Of a stretch of 42,435 bases of DNA, positions 22,614-31,085 are shown piece after piece. This DNA is from Echinococcus granulosus (lineage: Eukaryota > Platyhelminthes > Cestoda > Cyclophyllidea > Taeniidae), in NCBI RefSeq assembly GCF_000524195.1, contig NW_020170439.1, positions 450,671 to 493,105 of the forward strand. Reading direction: 5' to 3'. A program made the position numbers and the translations under genes. Numbering within the stretch: the stretch's first letter is position 1; every line of letters starts with the position of its first letter. Below the pieces are notes generated by a model. That model was not told the DNA's origin and ran no database searches. It saw only the letters and a list, made by a program, of their open reading frames with translations.

Positions 22614-25417
22614 ATGTGGGGAAATTCATGCACCCCTTTTCCTGTCTGTTGGGCGGTTTTCTTGTCTTGGAAGTGCATCCCTTGTCACTTAGCGTACTTA
22701 GTTAATCGACAGTACATACGAAATTTGGCACCTTTTCCTTTCTGGATAGTCGTGGCTCTCGAAAATGTGCGTTTAGTATTTTTCAATCGTTAAGGATTTC
22801 AGCCTCCTATGCAACTTCCCATTACATTAATATACTAGCTGGGTTGGATTCTTCTTATGTTTGCTACTAACCAGCATCAATTAAGTAGTATATGACGGGC
22901 TTTAAAATACTTGAATGGCTGAAAATCTTTATTAGGAACCCTAAAATTCAGACGGAAACGTTAACTATGCCAGTCAAGGTGGCCAATAAAGTGCAAAGTC
23001 GTGGAGTCAACGAAATTGGTTGGTCAGAATTTCGTCGAATGGGTTGGTGATTGTTTTGATGCGTCATTTTTGCTGGCCTGTGACTCAAACGATTTCTTAG
23101 TTTAAAACCTGTAGCTTCAACCGGAAGGTTTCTTTCCATGCTTTAAATAGGACTCCGCAGGAAATGCCATTTTAAGTCACTGCTGCCTAATATCTACAGT
23201 TTTGTCTGAGGTCGAAGTGAGCCTCATGACCATTGAAGGGTTGGAAAGCTCCAGCCATGCCGTTCAGCAGAGGTGCAACTCGTGGCGATCGAAGAGATTG
23301 CATAGTTAAACAGCCAATCAGGCAGAAGATTGGATCACCACATAGCTCTCCACCATCTTCAATCCATCGCCCTTGGCGCCTTATTTGGTCATTTGTTTCG
23401 GTCCCTCATAAGCCGAGGAAGTTATTTGTTCAGTTTACATGCGGGCACGAAAACATTTGCTTCCAACGCTAGCAATGAGCCGCATCACTTCTATTTTATT
23501 CTAAGGGGAGGTAGATTTCCCGACTTCTTACTGTTTAAGGCTGGACGATGCCCTGTAACAGTTGAATTTCATGGACTAATCACTAATGTGCTTTTATTGA
23601 AGGACAGACTAGCATCTTAAAATTCCACGTGTGGAGAGTTATCTCTTAATTCAGTGTCATCCAGTCTCACTCTGATTTTCATTCGGTAAGCAGAGACTCG
23701 GTGTAGGCACCGTTTGATCACGCAGTCAACATCGACGCGGACGGTTTTTTAAAGAAATTCTTCCAAAACCCTCAAGTCTGGCATCGCTTCGCTTTTTTGA
23801 TAGCCTCCTTAAGGTACTCGAGATTGGTAGTGTTTCAGGTTGAAGTCATTTCAGTCTTTCTCGTGAGAGTCTTTGCAGACGCACCTATCCTCAGGGAATG
23901 TAATATCTCTGGAAATCGGGATATTTGTTCTTTTAGATCGTAATCGCCTGCCAGGAGGCCTGTGGGTGTGTAACCCCCGTGAATGCAAAGCTCGAGTCAA
24001 AAAACGAAACTTCTGTAACAACTTTTAACAAGTCAGCCTACTTACGGTGGTAATAACAAGACTTGACAATTTTTTCGGGGGATTTTTTGGTCATTTTTGC
24101 AACAAAAAAGATAGTCTTGAAAATTTTTGCAGTCCTAAAGTGTGGGACACCTGCCGATGGCAGCATGGGAGATTTCCGTGCGCCTTGGCTACCGATAAGG
24201 GAGTAATGGGATCATGCGATGATGAGAAAATTCTGTTCTATTCTCAATGATCTACGAACCTGCAAGGATTTCATTGTTATCCCAAGGCAAGACCGGAAGT
24301 CTTGTAGCATGGGTGATGGGAGCAGGATGACATAATAGTGATGTTGATGTCAAATGGTGAATGAAATGAGGCTGCGTTGAATGCCATCTCGTCTCGATGC
24401 CTACAGCCGCAGGGGCTACTGATGCAGCCTTTGCTCCTCCTCTTCACATCGTCTTTTAAAACGCCCTTTTTTAGGTTGTTTGCCTATTAACTAATTTACA
24501 GCTATCGTTAAGTTGATGTACACACCTTTAATCATTCCTCCAAATCATTTTTTACTCACCACTTACTCCGTGTTTCTAAGGCTTGGATAAATTCATCGCC
24601 CAAAGGCTACATCAGCTTTGCCTTCGCTGCGTGTTTCTTATGGCAAGCCAGACGCCAGTTGTAACGTAGAATTTACCTGTGATGCATCTCTACCTTGAGA
24701 AGTGGCCACTGCCAAAATGGGTTCTTCGAGTATTTTACTTCCTGTATTGTAAAAATTATCTCTGAGAAGTCTACATAGCGTACTGTAGGTGAGAGGGAAG
24801 AAAGGAAGTGCATGCAGTCCCATCTTCCTCCTCTCTGTCTTCTTTCAAGTGATGACTACCACTTCTTGGGACCGGTAGCAGACACTCACGCGTGAAGTCA
24901 AACAGGCAATTGGAAATCCCCTCTCTCATGGACTCCGGTGACGAGGTGTTGTGTAGGGGTGAAATTAGCAAATAGCTTGTGTTCTGTCGAAAAGGATGGT
25001 AGAGTATAGCTATTTGAGTAAGGCATTTGAAGAGTAGCCTTCTGAAGTCAACTGTAAGGCATCACTTGATTATCTTGTAATGTACGCTGAAAACAATTTT
25101 ACCTGGATATCCTTCGACACATGCAAAGCTAAAGAACAAAAAACTTATTTTCTCCCTAATTCTCAAGGTTATTCATTTAAAAATAACTATTAATGATGAT
25201 GCCAATGGGCTTGACACCAGAGGTCAATTACATAAAATCAATGGCAGAATCAACAGCATGATTAGAAGTTTGAGATTGTCACTTGTAAAATGTTGAATTT
25301 TTTTAAATACTACCTTGTTTTAAATATATTCCCCTATTATTGGCAGCGTTGACAACCCGCCCCTGGCATGCCCTTTGACCTTGGCAGTGTGGACACACGT
25401 GTCCTCCAAGTGGCGTG
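22614..25417. other. intergenic, between convergent RMC1 and receptor genes
   Basis: 2.8 kb between the 3' ends of converging genes. Open frames at 23233-23620, 24047-24250 and 24638-24971 lack starts, splice logic or family resemblance. No RNA gene was recognised. Confidence 0.4.
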
Positions 25418-25423
25418 TTTATT
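25418..25423 (-). promoter_or_regulatory. candidate polyadenylation signal of receptor gene 1
   Basis: Minus-strand AATAAA about 113 nt beyond the stop codon at 25536. Confidence 0.5.
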
Positions 25424-25535
25424 ACCCTCTCATAAAACACATTCAAATCCAAGTAATTTGCATACACACACGCAGACACACGGAGGGAGACGGTGAGGCA
25501 GAGAATCCAGTCAAGTATGGGGGGAGACCGTCCCA

Positions 25536-27107
25536 TTACATTTTATGTACCAGCACAAGGTAATATAGCCAATAGAAGCAGTTGTAGAGGAGAAAACAGG
25601 CAGGAAAGAGAAAACGACTGTAGCCGTCAATTTCAGATATCTTTTTCGGTTTCCGTGTCGGTAGTTCATCACTCTTAGGCACAGGAAAATCACGCCATTC
25701 TTCCGATGGCAGCAGTGCAGCATTCAACGCATCCGTCATTATCATATTTTGTTGAAGCTCCGCTTTACTTTGCCCAATGTCCGCAGGGAAGATCTTGGAT
25801 TTACTCATCTCTTCGGGTAAAAAGACTTCAATGAGAATGCGTTCCATCTCCTCGCAGAACTCCAATTTTCCTCTTTTCAAAGCCAATGCAGTGGCATTAG
25901 CCGAATCAATGAATTTTCGTGGACTGGCCTCGGAAAATCCTGCTGCGGATAAGTAGATACCCGAGGCTGAAGGCCCACGTTGATAAAACACCTGTTGACA
26001 GGTGGCACACCATCGCGATAACTCATGACGCACCGCATTGCGAACATCATCCTTCCAGTCCTCGGTCTTGATACGTCTCGCCACGTGAGAAGCAACAGTG
26101 AATTCAATTAATACGCCAACATCGAAAATTATGCATGCGATATTCCATACATCAATTGCTTTAATGTACGACACTCGTGGAAGACTGGATGCAACTCCAG
26201 AAGCCTGTGTGAGGATGCTAAGAAGAGTCAGTAATCCCAGGGTAACTCTAGCTGGTTTCGCATCTAAATCCACCCAAAAACTATGCCACGAAGCGACTAT
26301 AATTAGGAAATTGGGGATATAGACACTGGAAAGCCAGGAACCGAGTTCACGAGTCAATGTGAAACGAATTTCTAGGCATGTGTAATTTCCTGTCGATGTA
26401 GACGACTCGGCACTACAATCATAGGAAATCACATTCTCCGGACTGTTAAACTCCGAAATCTGCATTCCAGGTGACATTGAGATTGGTGTATCATTCCGCC
26501 AAACAAATTGAAGCTCTGAATACTCGTAACCATAGCTTCCAATATTCATAGTACAGTCCTGGCTATCCATGGGAAAGTTGGCTAAATCCATTTGACAGGA
26601 GAAACGCATAGTGATCTTCTGGCTGTAAAGGATATTTCCATCTGGTGAAATTCGTGTTAGGTAGTTGGGTAGGGTCATTTTGTGCAAACGACCCTCTTTG
26701 CCATTTCTAAAGAAGAGATCAGGTAGCCAAAGTTTTCCCTTTAATTCAGGCGAAACAAGATTTTTTGTAAATTTTTTAAATACTGGATGCCTATCCCAAG
26801 CCAGACGTGGATCTCTCCACTCCTGGCGCAGCATCATGTCTGCAGTGTACTCCATCATTCGCACATCCACTGATGTGATAGCTGTTACAGTGATGTAGAC
26901 AATGACAACCGAAGGTTCTTTATTAGCCGCTCCTGGTCGTTCGTGGCTTTGATAATTCTCAAAGAGATAATCCATAATCTGTTCGCGCATTGAGGTTCCA
27001 TTGAAGGCGACTGTAGTTGTATTTGATTGAGCAGAGGTCAGCTGAAGTAGAAGGAGAAAAGTAATTGCCAGAAGCAGCATCCTTAGGGAAGCTAAAGACG
27101 ATGACAT
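25536..27107 (-). CDS. GluCl-like Cys-loop anion channel subunit, paralogue 1, intronless
   Basis: Single uninterrupted 523-codon frame with ATG at 27107. A pentameric ligand-gated ion channel subunit for the plasma membrane. Signal peptide about 1-26 (hydrophobic core, then LTSA/Q). Extracellular ligand domain to about 260, with the Cys-loop C171-C185 (13 residues between) and the second loop C cysteine pair C231/C244 seen in GluCl and glycine receptors. M1 about 262-280, PAR (285-287) before M2, M3 about 318-338, a long cytoplasmic loop, M4 about 497-520, tail HKM. PAR marks anion selectivity. By alignment with nematode GluCl alpha, the ligand arginine of LRESW (here R94), the loop B Ser-Tyr (191-192) and loop C Thr/Tyr (239, 242) remain, but Arg37 is Thr75. 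The ligand is therefore likely but not certainly glutamate; a glycine-receptor-like or flatworm-specific class is the alternative. Its head-to-tail sister is at 29477-30997. Confidence 0.9.
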   Translation of the reverse strand: MSSSLASLRMLLLAITFLLLLQLTSAQSNTTTVAFNGTSMREQIMDYLFENYQSHERPGAANKEPSVVIVYITVTAITSVDVRMMEYTADMMLRQEWRDPRLAWDRHPVFKKFTKNLVSPELKGKLWLPDLFFRNGKEGRLHKMTLPNYLTRISPDGNILYSQKITMRFSCQMDLANFPMDSQDCTMNIGSYGYEYSELQFVWRNDTPISMSPGMQISEFNSPENVISYDCSAESSTSTGNYTCLEIRFTLTRELGSWLSSVYIPNFLIIVASWHSFWVDLDAKPARVTLGLLTLLSILTQASGVASSLPRVSYIKAIDVWNIACIIFDVGVLIEFTVASHVARRIKTEDWKDDVRNAVRHELSRWCATCQQVFYQRGPSASGIYLSAAGFSEASPRKFIDSANATALALKRGKLEFCEEMERILIEVFLPEEMSKSKIFPADIGQSKAELQQNMIMTDALNAALLPSEEWRDFPVPKSDELPTRKPKKISEIDGYSRFLFPACFLLYNCFYWLYYLVLVHKM

Positions 27108-27159
27108 GTATGAGGACGCCCGTTAGCCCATATTCTAGGTACGCAAACCAGTCTGTCAC

Positions 27160-27330
27160 GCTGATTGGATGCCCAGCCAGGTGGGTGACCAATGATCGGC
27201 GAAAAGAGCCAGGTGTGCGTTGATTGGACAGAGGGGGAGATGTGCGTGAATAGCCTTTCGCGTATGCATTGATGAGTACAATAAGGCGTGATCGATGGGG
27301 AAGTGGAAACTGCAGGACTGAACCAATAGG
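27160..27330 (-). promoter_or_regulatory. CCAAT-box cluster upstream of receptor gene 1
   Basis: CCAAT pentamers occur at 27164-27168 and 27223-27227 (minus-strand sense) and at 27189-27193 and 27323-27327 (opposite sense), within about 60-220 nt of the start codon. The closest sits in CTGATTGG, an octamer repeated in the receptor 2 promoter. Confidence 0.45.
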
Positions 27331-27339
27331 AATTTAGGT

Positions 27340-29322
27340 CTGCTGTAACAACGCCAACAACCGTTTCTACCTGAAAATACTAACAGAAGTGGTGCTGTCG
27401 CTAAGGTGTTTCAACCACTAAAATAAATGATAAGTAGTTATTTCAGAGCTCAATTTGAGATTAGCCCCGTTTAAACTGGCTCAATATTTATGTATTCATC
27501 CTATGATCATTTTTAAAAAAGCATAGGAGACGGGACCAGAAAATTTAGCATTTTTTTTGAGATTTTATGGTTGCGAAATCAGTCATTTCTTTTTAAAGAA
27601 GGTTTAAGTCGCCTCAAAACTACATTTGATACCGATACGGCGACGTGTTGAGCATACCGTGAATATCTAGATGCTAGTTTTGAACTCACGCAGAACTTTT
27701 AACAATTGCTGACATAGTTTGAGTAAAACTGTCGATTTATTTATAAACGGAAATGGGCATTATTAAGGTTTCTTAGATAATGGGTAAGTACGAAATTGTT
27801 CTGCTAAATAAAAACGCTGTTTCGGGCAATTTTTAAAAGTGGGAAACTTCTCAAACTGGAGTTATTTCATAGGAGGCAGCACTTGTAGCAGATTTTCATG
27901 TGAGGCAGAGAAAAGTTTCCACCAAGGCTCTGGGACAAATGCAGAAAAATTTAGTCCTTCAAGCCTTCCTGAAAGTCCTAGGTGTAATACGTTGGTTGCT
28001 AAAGTCCCAATTTCGCTAAAAGTCCCCTTAGGTGCCCCTCCAGTGTACCTTCACCGGAGGAGTTGGCCGTCGGACCATGCCAGTTGTCCTAAGCATTACT
28101 ATTATGGCGGACGTGCATATTCTGCCCAGTATAATCTTCTATTGCCTGCAGTAAGGTCTCGGAGCGCTGCATGGGTAGACACAACAGAGTGCAAAAAGAA
28201 TTATTATTGAAAATAAAAAGGCTGGCTGTTTATAGGCAAAATCCTTTGCCCATAACATTTGTTGAAACTGCGGTCTGAGGCGGCCAATTAGCCCGTGTAA
28301 ATGTGGAAATTCAACAGTCACCACTTTTCTTCACGAATGCATTAGTAGGTAATCTTTATTGGTATTTTTTCATGAATAAATCAGTTTTACTTAGCACTGA
28401 CTACTCTGAAATGCCTTCAACTTTATTTGATCCGTTTTTTGATGGAGAGGGGAAAAATTTTCCGGTTTGCTAACAATCTAATCAAAATTCAGAGCACTTG
28501 CACAAGACCCCAATATAAAGCGTAAAAAATTAAAAGGTTAATCCCGATTTATGCAATTTATTTTAATTTCTACCCATGCAGTCTGCGGAGATGAGGCTCC
28601 TGTCTGTTTCCGTAAAAACTCGCCCCTAACTGTATTTGGATCTGATGAGAAAAACTCCTTCATTCCTGTCCTCTGCAGGCATTTTAATCCGAAATCACAG
28701 CTACTATTTCTCTTAAAATATCACGACTGAATTGTTGACATTTTCTCCCTACTCATAGAGTTATGGCTTTTCTAAAATGAGTGAATTCTAGCGAATCAAC
28801 ACAAAATGGCATTCTCGGACTCTCACCACTGCACCTCTGTCGCTTGATGGAGGCCTTTCCAACAGTCGTAAGATATTTTATTTCGGAATGTTTCTGGTCA
28901 CTTCCATTTTACTGCACACCCTTTAACAAATTTTTGGCCACTTTGAGCCTTGGCAGGATGAGAAGTCATATTTTTCTACTCTACTGGATAAGTTTGACTT
29001 CTGCCCAAAGATGCGTAGCCTTCCCAGAGCACCTAGGGAAGGTGTGGCAACCAGGCCTGTTCTTTACCACTGGGGATTACTCGTCTCAATTAACATTCCT
29101 GTATTTCAGTAGCACTTAACTCGCCCGTCGAAACGATCAACATCCTCAACATTTGGTAAAGGAAAGTCGTGGAAGCTGAGATTCAACCTCCGTTTGCTTT
29201 TGGTGTCATTTGTTCTCCACAAAGTCTCCAGCTGGTTTATAGAGGTGAGGCAGAAAGACAGAAGCAGCTAAAATGAAAGAACTATAATAAACCTCACTAA
29301 GGAAAATGTGGAACACAGATTC
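27340..29322. other. 2 kb spacer between the receptor paralogues
   Basis: Holds a diverged repeat at about 28030-28165 and the presumed 3' UTR of receptor 2 at its right edge. The 123-codon frame at 27839-28210 overlaps the repeat and begins with GTG, so it is not supported as a gene. Confidence 0.4.
28030..28165. repeat. diverged relative of the 566-940 repeat unit
   Basis: Matches the second unit at about 826-936 in the same block order: TGTACCT, then GGCCGTCGGACCATGCCAGT against GGCCCTTTGGGCCATGCCAA, then CATATTCTGCCC against TATATTCTGCCC, and a TCTTCT...CAG end. Identity is moderate. Confidence 0.5.
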
Positions 29323-29328
29323 TTTATT
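29323..29328 (-). promoter_or_regulatory. candidate polyadenylation signal of receptor gene 2
   Basis: Minus-strand AATAAA about 150 nt past the stop codon at 29477. Confidence 0.5.
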
Positions 29329-29476
29329 TAAAAATTTTTAAATCAGACGCCCACCAGTAAAGGTGTTATCCTTCTGCATTTCTCTTTAAAATTACTATCT
29401 AAAGACAACGACTTAAATCAAAAGCAAAATAAATAATTTTATGTTTTTTCCTTGTTTGAAGATAATTTTCATGTTT

Positions 29477-30997
29477 CTACTTCTTTTTTACAAGAATTAA
29501 GTAGTATGACCAGTAGCAGCAGTTGTAGACAAAGAAGCAGAGAGGAAAAAGAAATCGGCTGTAGATATCAATTTTTGATACCCTTCTTCTCGTCTTCTTC
29601 TTTTTTTTCTCTGAGTCGGTCACTTCGCCATCCTCTGACGTTGTTGCAACCTCCTTCACGCCGTCAACATCCTCATCTTGGCCATCTTCAGTTTCTTCAT
29701 CCTTAGTGTCAGGAATGTCAAATGCTGACTTCTTCTTACTTGAATGCTCTTTTGGTTTAAGAACGTCATTTGGAAAGAGGTTGGATCGACTTCCAAGGTC
29801 TGGATAGATGGCTTGAATGAGGGCCGTTTCGAGGTCACTACTGCTAACATTACCATCAGAAACACCAGCAAATTGTTGTCGTTGGATAAATGCTTTTCGA
29901 CATCCAATGCACCACCCATCCACCTCTGCTCGGAGGGCTTCTCTGGCATTCAAACGCCATCGCTCTGGCCGTCTACTCCGTGTGCTTCGCATATTTGAGG
30001 CCACAGCAAATTCAATCAGGACGCTGACGTTGAAGGTGATGCACGCAATGTTCCATACATCAATTGCTTTAATGTAGGAAACTCTTGGAAGGTTCTGCGA
30101 GATTCCCGAAGCCTGAGTAATCATTCCAAGGAGAGTCAACAATCCCAGCGCTACTCGGGCTGGCTGAGCTTCAATATCCACCCAGAAGCTATGCCATGAT
30201 GCAATGACAATGAGGAAGTTGGTTATATAGACACTGGAGAACCAAGAGCCCAATTGACGTGAAAGAACAAAAGTCACCTTGAGACAGGATGAATTTCCGT
30301 CCGTTGGGAAAGCGTTACAGTCTTGAGCTACCACACTTTCGGGACTATTAAATTCAGCAATTTGCATGCCATCAGAAAGCTCAATGGGCTGAATTGATCG
30401 CCAGACAAAACGCAGCTCCTTCAAGGAGTATCCGTAACTTCCTATATTTATGTGACATGTCTGAGCATCCATGGGAAAGGTTTTGAGATCCATCTGGCAA
30501 GAGAATCGCATCGTTATCTTTTGACTATAGAGGATATTTCCATCGGGAGATATACGAGTCAAATAGTTGGGCAGGGTCATACGATGGATACGACCTTCTT
30601 TGCCATTGCGAAAAAATAAATCCGGTAGCCACAACTTCTCCTTCAATTTAGGGGAGACTAGGTTTTTGGTGTAATTTCGAAATCGTGGAATATTGTTCCA
30701 AGCCAGTCTTGGGTCTTGCCATTCTTGACGCAAAAGAAGGTAGGTAGTGTAGTCCATCATGCGCACATCCACGGAAGTGATCTCTGTTATCGTCATATAG
30801 ACGGTGACAATGGTGGTGGTCTGGTTGAAGGCTCCTGGAATCTCATAGTTTTGGTAGTCCTTAAAGAGGTGCTCCATCAATTGTTCCCGGAGTGGGATCT
30901 CCTTCAATGGCACCTCTGCTGACTCCACCAGGGGAGTAACGTGGAGGAGGTGAAGAATACGAAGGAAAAGGAGGACCAGACCCTCTTGCCACAGCAT
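29477..30997 (-). CDS. GluCl-like Cys-loop anion channel subunit, paralogue 2, intronless
   Basis: Single 506-codon frame from ATG 30997. The frame stays open to 31069, but the only upstream initiator there is TTG, and the signal peptide (WQEGLVLLFLRILHLLHV) starts right after this ATG. Cys-loop C167-C181, loop C pair C227/C238, M1 ending in SFWVD, PAR (279-281) before M2, M3 with Ser325 where paralogue 1 has Gly331, a long cytoplasmic loop with an acidic then lysine-rich stretch (about 425-472), M4 in the last 30 residues, tail VKKK. Whole-protein resemblance to paralogue 1 is high, near identity from the Cys-loop flank to M3. Unlike paralogue 1, loop C reads DGNSSC, losing both the Thr and the aromatic Tyr that contact ligand in GluCl. 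It may be a structural or modulatory partner in a heteropentamer with the neighbouring gene product. Family call firm, ligand unknown. Confidence 0.88.
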   Translation of the reverse strand: MLWQEGLVLLFLRILHLLHVTPLVESAEVPLKEIPLREQLMEHLFKDYQNYEIPGAFNQTTTIVTVYMTITEITSVDVRMMDYTTYLLLRQEWQDPRLAWNNIPRFRNYTKNLVSPKLKEKLWLPDLFFRNGKEGRIHRMTLPNYLTRISPDGNILYSQKITMRFSCQMDLKTFPMDAQTCHINIGSYGYSLKELRFVWRSIQPIELSDGMQIAEFNSPESVVAQDCNAFPTDGNSSCLKVTFVLSRQLGSWFSSVYITNFLIVIASWHSFWVDIEAQPARVALGLLTLLGMITQASGISQNLPRVSYIKAIDVWNIACITFNVSVLIEFAVASNMRSTRSRRPERWRLNAREALRAEVDGWCIGCRKAFIQRQQFAGVSDGNVSSSDLETALIQAIYPDLGSRSNLFPNDVLKPKEHSSKKKSAFDIPDTKDEETEDGQDEDVDGVKEVATTSEDGEVTDSEKKKKKTRRRVSKIDIYSRFLFPLCFFVYNCCYWSYYLILVKKK

Positions 30998-31085
30998 TAG
31001 TACTTTTGTGTAGCTTACTGAAATGATATGGCATGGACGGCAGTCGGAGTCATGAATGTTATTGGTCAATGCTTCTGATTGGTTG
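30998..31085 (-). promoter_or_regulatory. promoter-proximal elements of receptor gene 2
   Basis: Minus-strand CCAAT at 31061-31065 and 31078-31082, 65-85 nt before the ATG; the distal one lies in the CTGATTGG octamer shared with gene 1. A TTTCAG acceptor-like site lies about 22-28 nt before the ATG and could accept a spliced leader, which flatworms use on a subset of mRNAs. Confidence 0.4.

Noticed and set aside
27839..28210. 123-codon plus-strand open frame between the receptors
   Set aside because: Begins with GTG, overlaps the diverged repeat at 28030-28165, and has no recognisable domain.
29452..30077. Plus-strand frames over the receptor genes
   Set aside because: They are antisense shadows of strongly conserved minus-strand coding sequence.
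30998..31069. Longer N-terminus for receptor paralogue 2
   Set aside because: The upstream codon is TTG, not ATG, and the extension precedes a well-formed signal peptide that begins at ATG 30997.
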